A stretch of DNA of 6,411 nt from positions 1 to 6,411 of the forward strand of contig DATCLN010000055.1 of assembly GCA_036563895.1 (NCBI GenBank), given 5' to 3'. The notes below the pieces were generated by a model. It was not told where the DNA came from, did not search any database, and was given only the letters and a program-made list of their open reading frames with translations. A program made the position numbers and the translations under genes. Shown in pieces: positions 5,683-6,411 of the stretch; position 1 is the first letter of the stretch, and each line of letters begins with the position of its first letter. The DNA is from ZCTH02-B3 sp036563895. Its GTDB lineage: Bacteria; Bacillota; Bacilli; Paenibacillales; Paenibacillaceae.

Positions 5683-6411
5683 TTATTCCGTCCATGGCGA
5701 ACGGGCGGCCCGGTATCGGTTCGGCGTGACGCCGGTCGCCTTCTTGAACACTTTCTGGAAGTAACTTTGACTGGAAAAGCAAAGGTAATGGCTGATCTCG
5801 CCCAGGGACAGGCGGGTGTGCGCCAGCAGCCGCTTGGCTTCCTCGATTTTTTGCCGGTTGATGTACGCATTGATGCCGATGCCCATCTCCGATTTGAATT
5901 TGCGGGAAAGATGGGAACGACTCAGATTTACGTGCTTTGCCACATCGTCCACGGTGACCGGCTGGTTGGTCCGGTTGCGGATAAAGGCGATGCATTCGCG
6001 GACCGTGCGGGACAGGCCTCCAAGAACGCCCGACGCGGCCACCCGTTCCGCAAAATCCAGCACCATTTGATATTGCAGGCGCAAAATGGACGGGATGGAC
6101 GTCAATCTTTCCATGTTCCGGATGTAGACGTCGCTCAGCTGATAGGCTTCCTGGATGTCCAGTCCGCCCCGGATGGCCGCCCGGGTGACCAGCGTGGCGC
6201 TGGCGATGAACAGATTTTTCACCTGCCGGAGGCTGTCTTCCGCCACGATGCCGGGCACGAGATGAAGGGGCCGCTCGAGCAGCTTTTTCAACCCTTCGGC
6301 ATCCCCCTTTTCCACCAGGTGCAGGATTTGCCTTTCCAGTTCGTAGGTGTTGTGGAACCGTTCATGCTCCTTGGCAAAAACGGCCTGCGAAGCGAAATCG
6401 GCTTCGATCGG
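5683..6411 (-). CDS. AraC-family transcriptional regulator, C-terminal part (partial, start beyond right edge)
   Basis: The frame is open to the window edge, so only the last 242 residues are present. The final 100 or so form an AraC/XylS DNA-binding domain with two helix-turn-helix units: TVDDVAKHVNLSRSHLSRKF (153-172) and SLGEISHYLCFSSQSYFQKV (202-221), ending in the family-typical TGVTPNRYRA. Upstream is a mostly helical region with YELERQILHLVEKGDAEG (about 23-40) and RAAIRGGLDIQEAYQLSDVYI (split across 77-97); this pattern recalls a group of Firmicutes AraC regulators with a similar helical region before the HTH domain, but I cannot name the ligand or target. A GTG at 6315 could look like a start, but the coding frame clearly continues upstream. 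The gene points the same way as pst and ends 26 bases before the first PHO hexamer, with no clear terminator between. A link to phosphate control is possible but unproven. Confidence 0.93.
   Translation of the reverse strand, partial: PIEADFASQAVFAKEHERFHNTYELERQILHLVEKGDAEGLKKLLERPLHLVPGIVAEDSLRQVKNLFIASATLVTRAAIRGGLDIQEAYQLSDVYIRNMERLTSIPSILRLQYQMVLDFAERVAASGVLGGLSRTVRECIAFIRNRTNQPVTVDDVAKHVNLSRSHLSRKFKSEMGIGINAYINRQKIEEAKRLLAHTRLSLGEISHYLCFSSQSYFQKVFKKATGVTPNRYRAARSPWTE

Noticed and set aside
5661..5685. Possible terminator after the AraC-type gene
   Set aside because: Only a weak GCTT/AAGC pairing with a 5-base loop and no proper T-run; too weak to call.

Overview
The window is a GC-rich bacterial segment in which every gene I can support lies on the minus strand. 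Read in transcription order (high to low coordinates), it holds the C-terminal part of an AraC-family regulator, a complete high-affinity phosphate uptake operon pstS-pstC-pstA-pstB-phoU, and the N-terminal third of DNA polymerase I (polA), which runs off the left edge. The many long plus-strand reading frames are shadows of these genes caused by high GC.

The source is probably a GC-rich member of the Bacillales, most likely Paenibacillaceae-like. Reasons are the strong purine-rich ribosome binding sites (GGGAGG, AAAGGAG), TTG and GTG starts behind them, a Bacillus-type PHO box (TTTACA-like hexamers on an 11-bp period), a lipoprotein PstS, and a two-domain-start AraC protein of a kind common in that family. 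This is inference; no marker gene settles it.

Layout: 5683-6411 regulator C-terminus. 5565-5682 promoter region with four 11-bp-spaced PHO positions (three good, one degenerate) and a -10 box driving pstS. 4551-5564 pstS. 4418-4550 a spacer packed with three perfect hairpins but no U-tract. 3515-4417 pstC, 2566-3513 pstA and 1776-2552 pstB, which are tightly packed. 1084-1743 phoU. 1049-1076 an intrinsic terminator that closes the operon. 923-931 an extended -10 promoter. 1-887 polA.

Functionally, PstS on the outer face of the membrane captures phosphate, PstC and PstA form the channel, PstB hydrolyses ATP, and PhoU links transporter state to phosphate signalling. The PHO box implies induction by PhoP under phosphate starvation, but phoP/phoR are not in view; the slot directly upstream is taken by the AraC-type gene. 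The hairpins after pstS probably let the binding protein be made in excess over the membrane parts. polA appears to be an independent transcription unit. I see no mobile element, CRISPR array, tRNA or rRNA, and no wholly new system; the most interesting points are regulatory and architectural.
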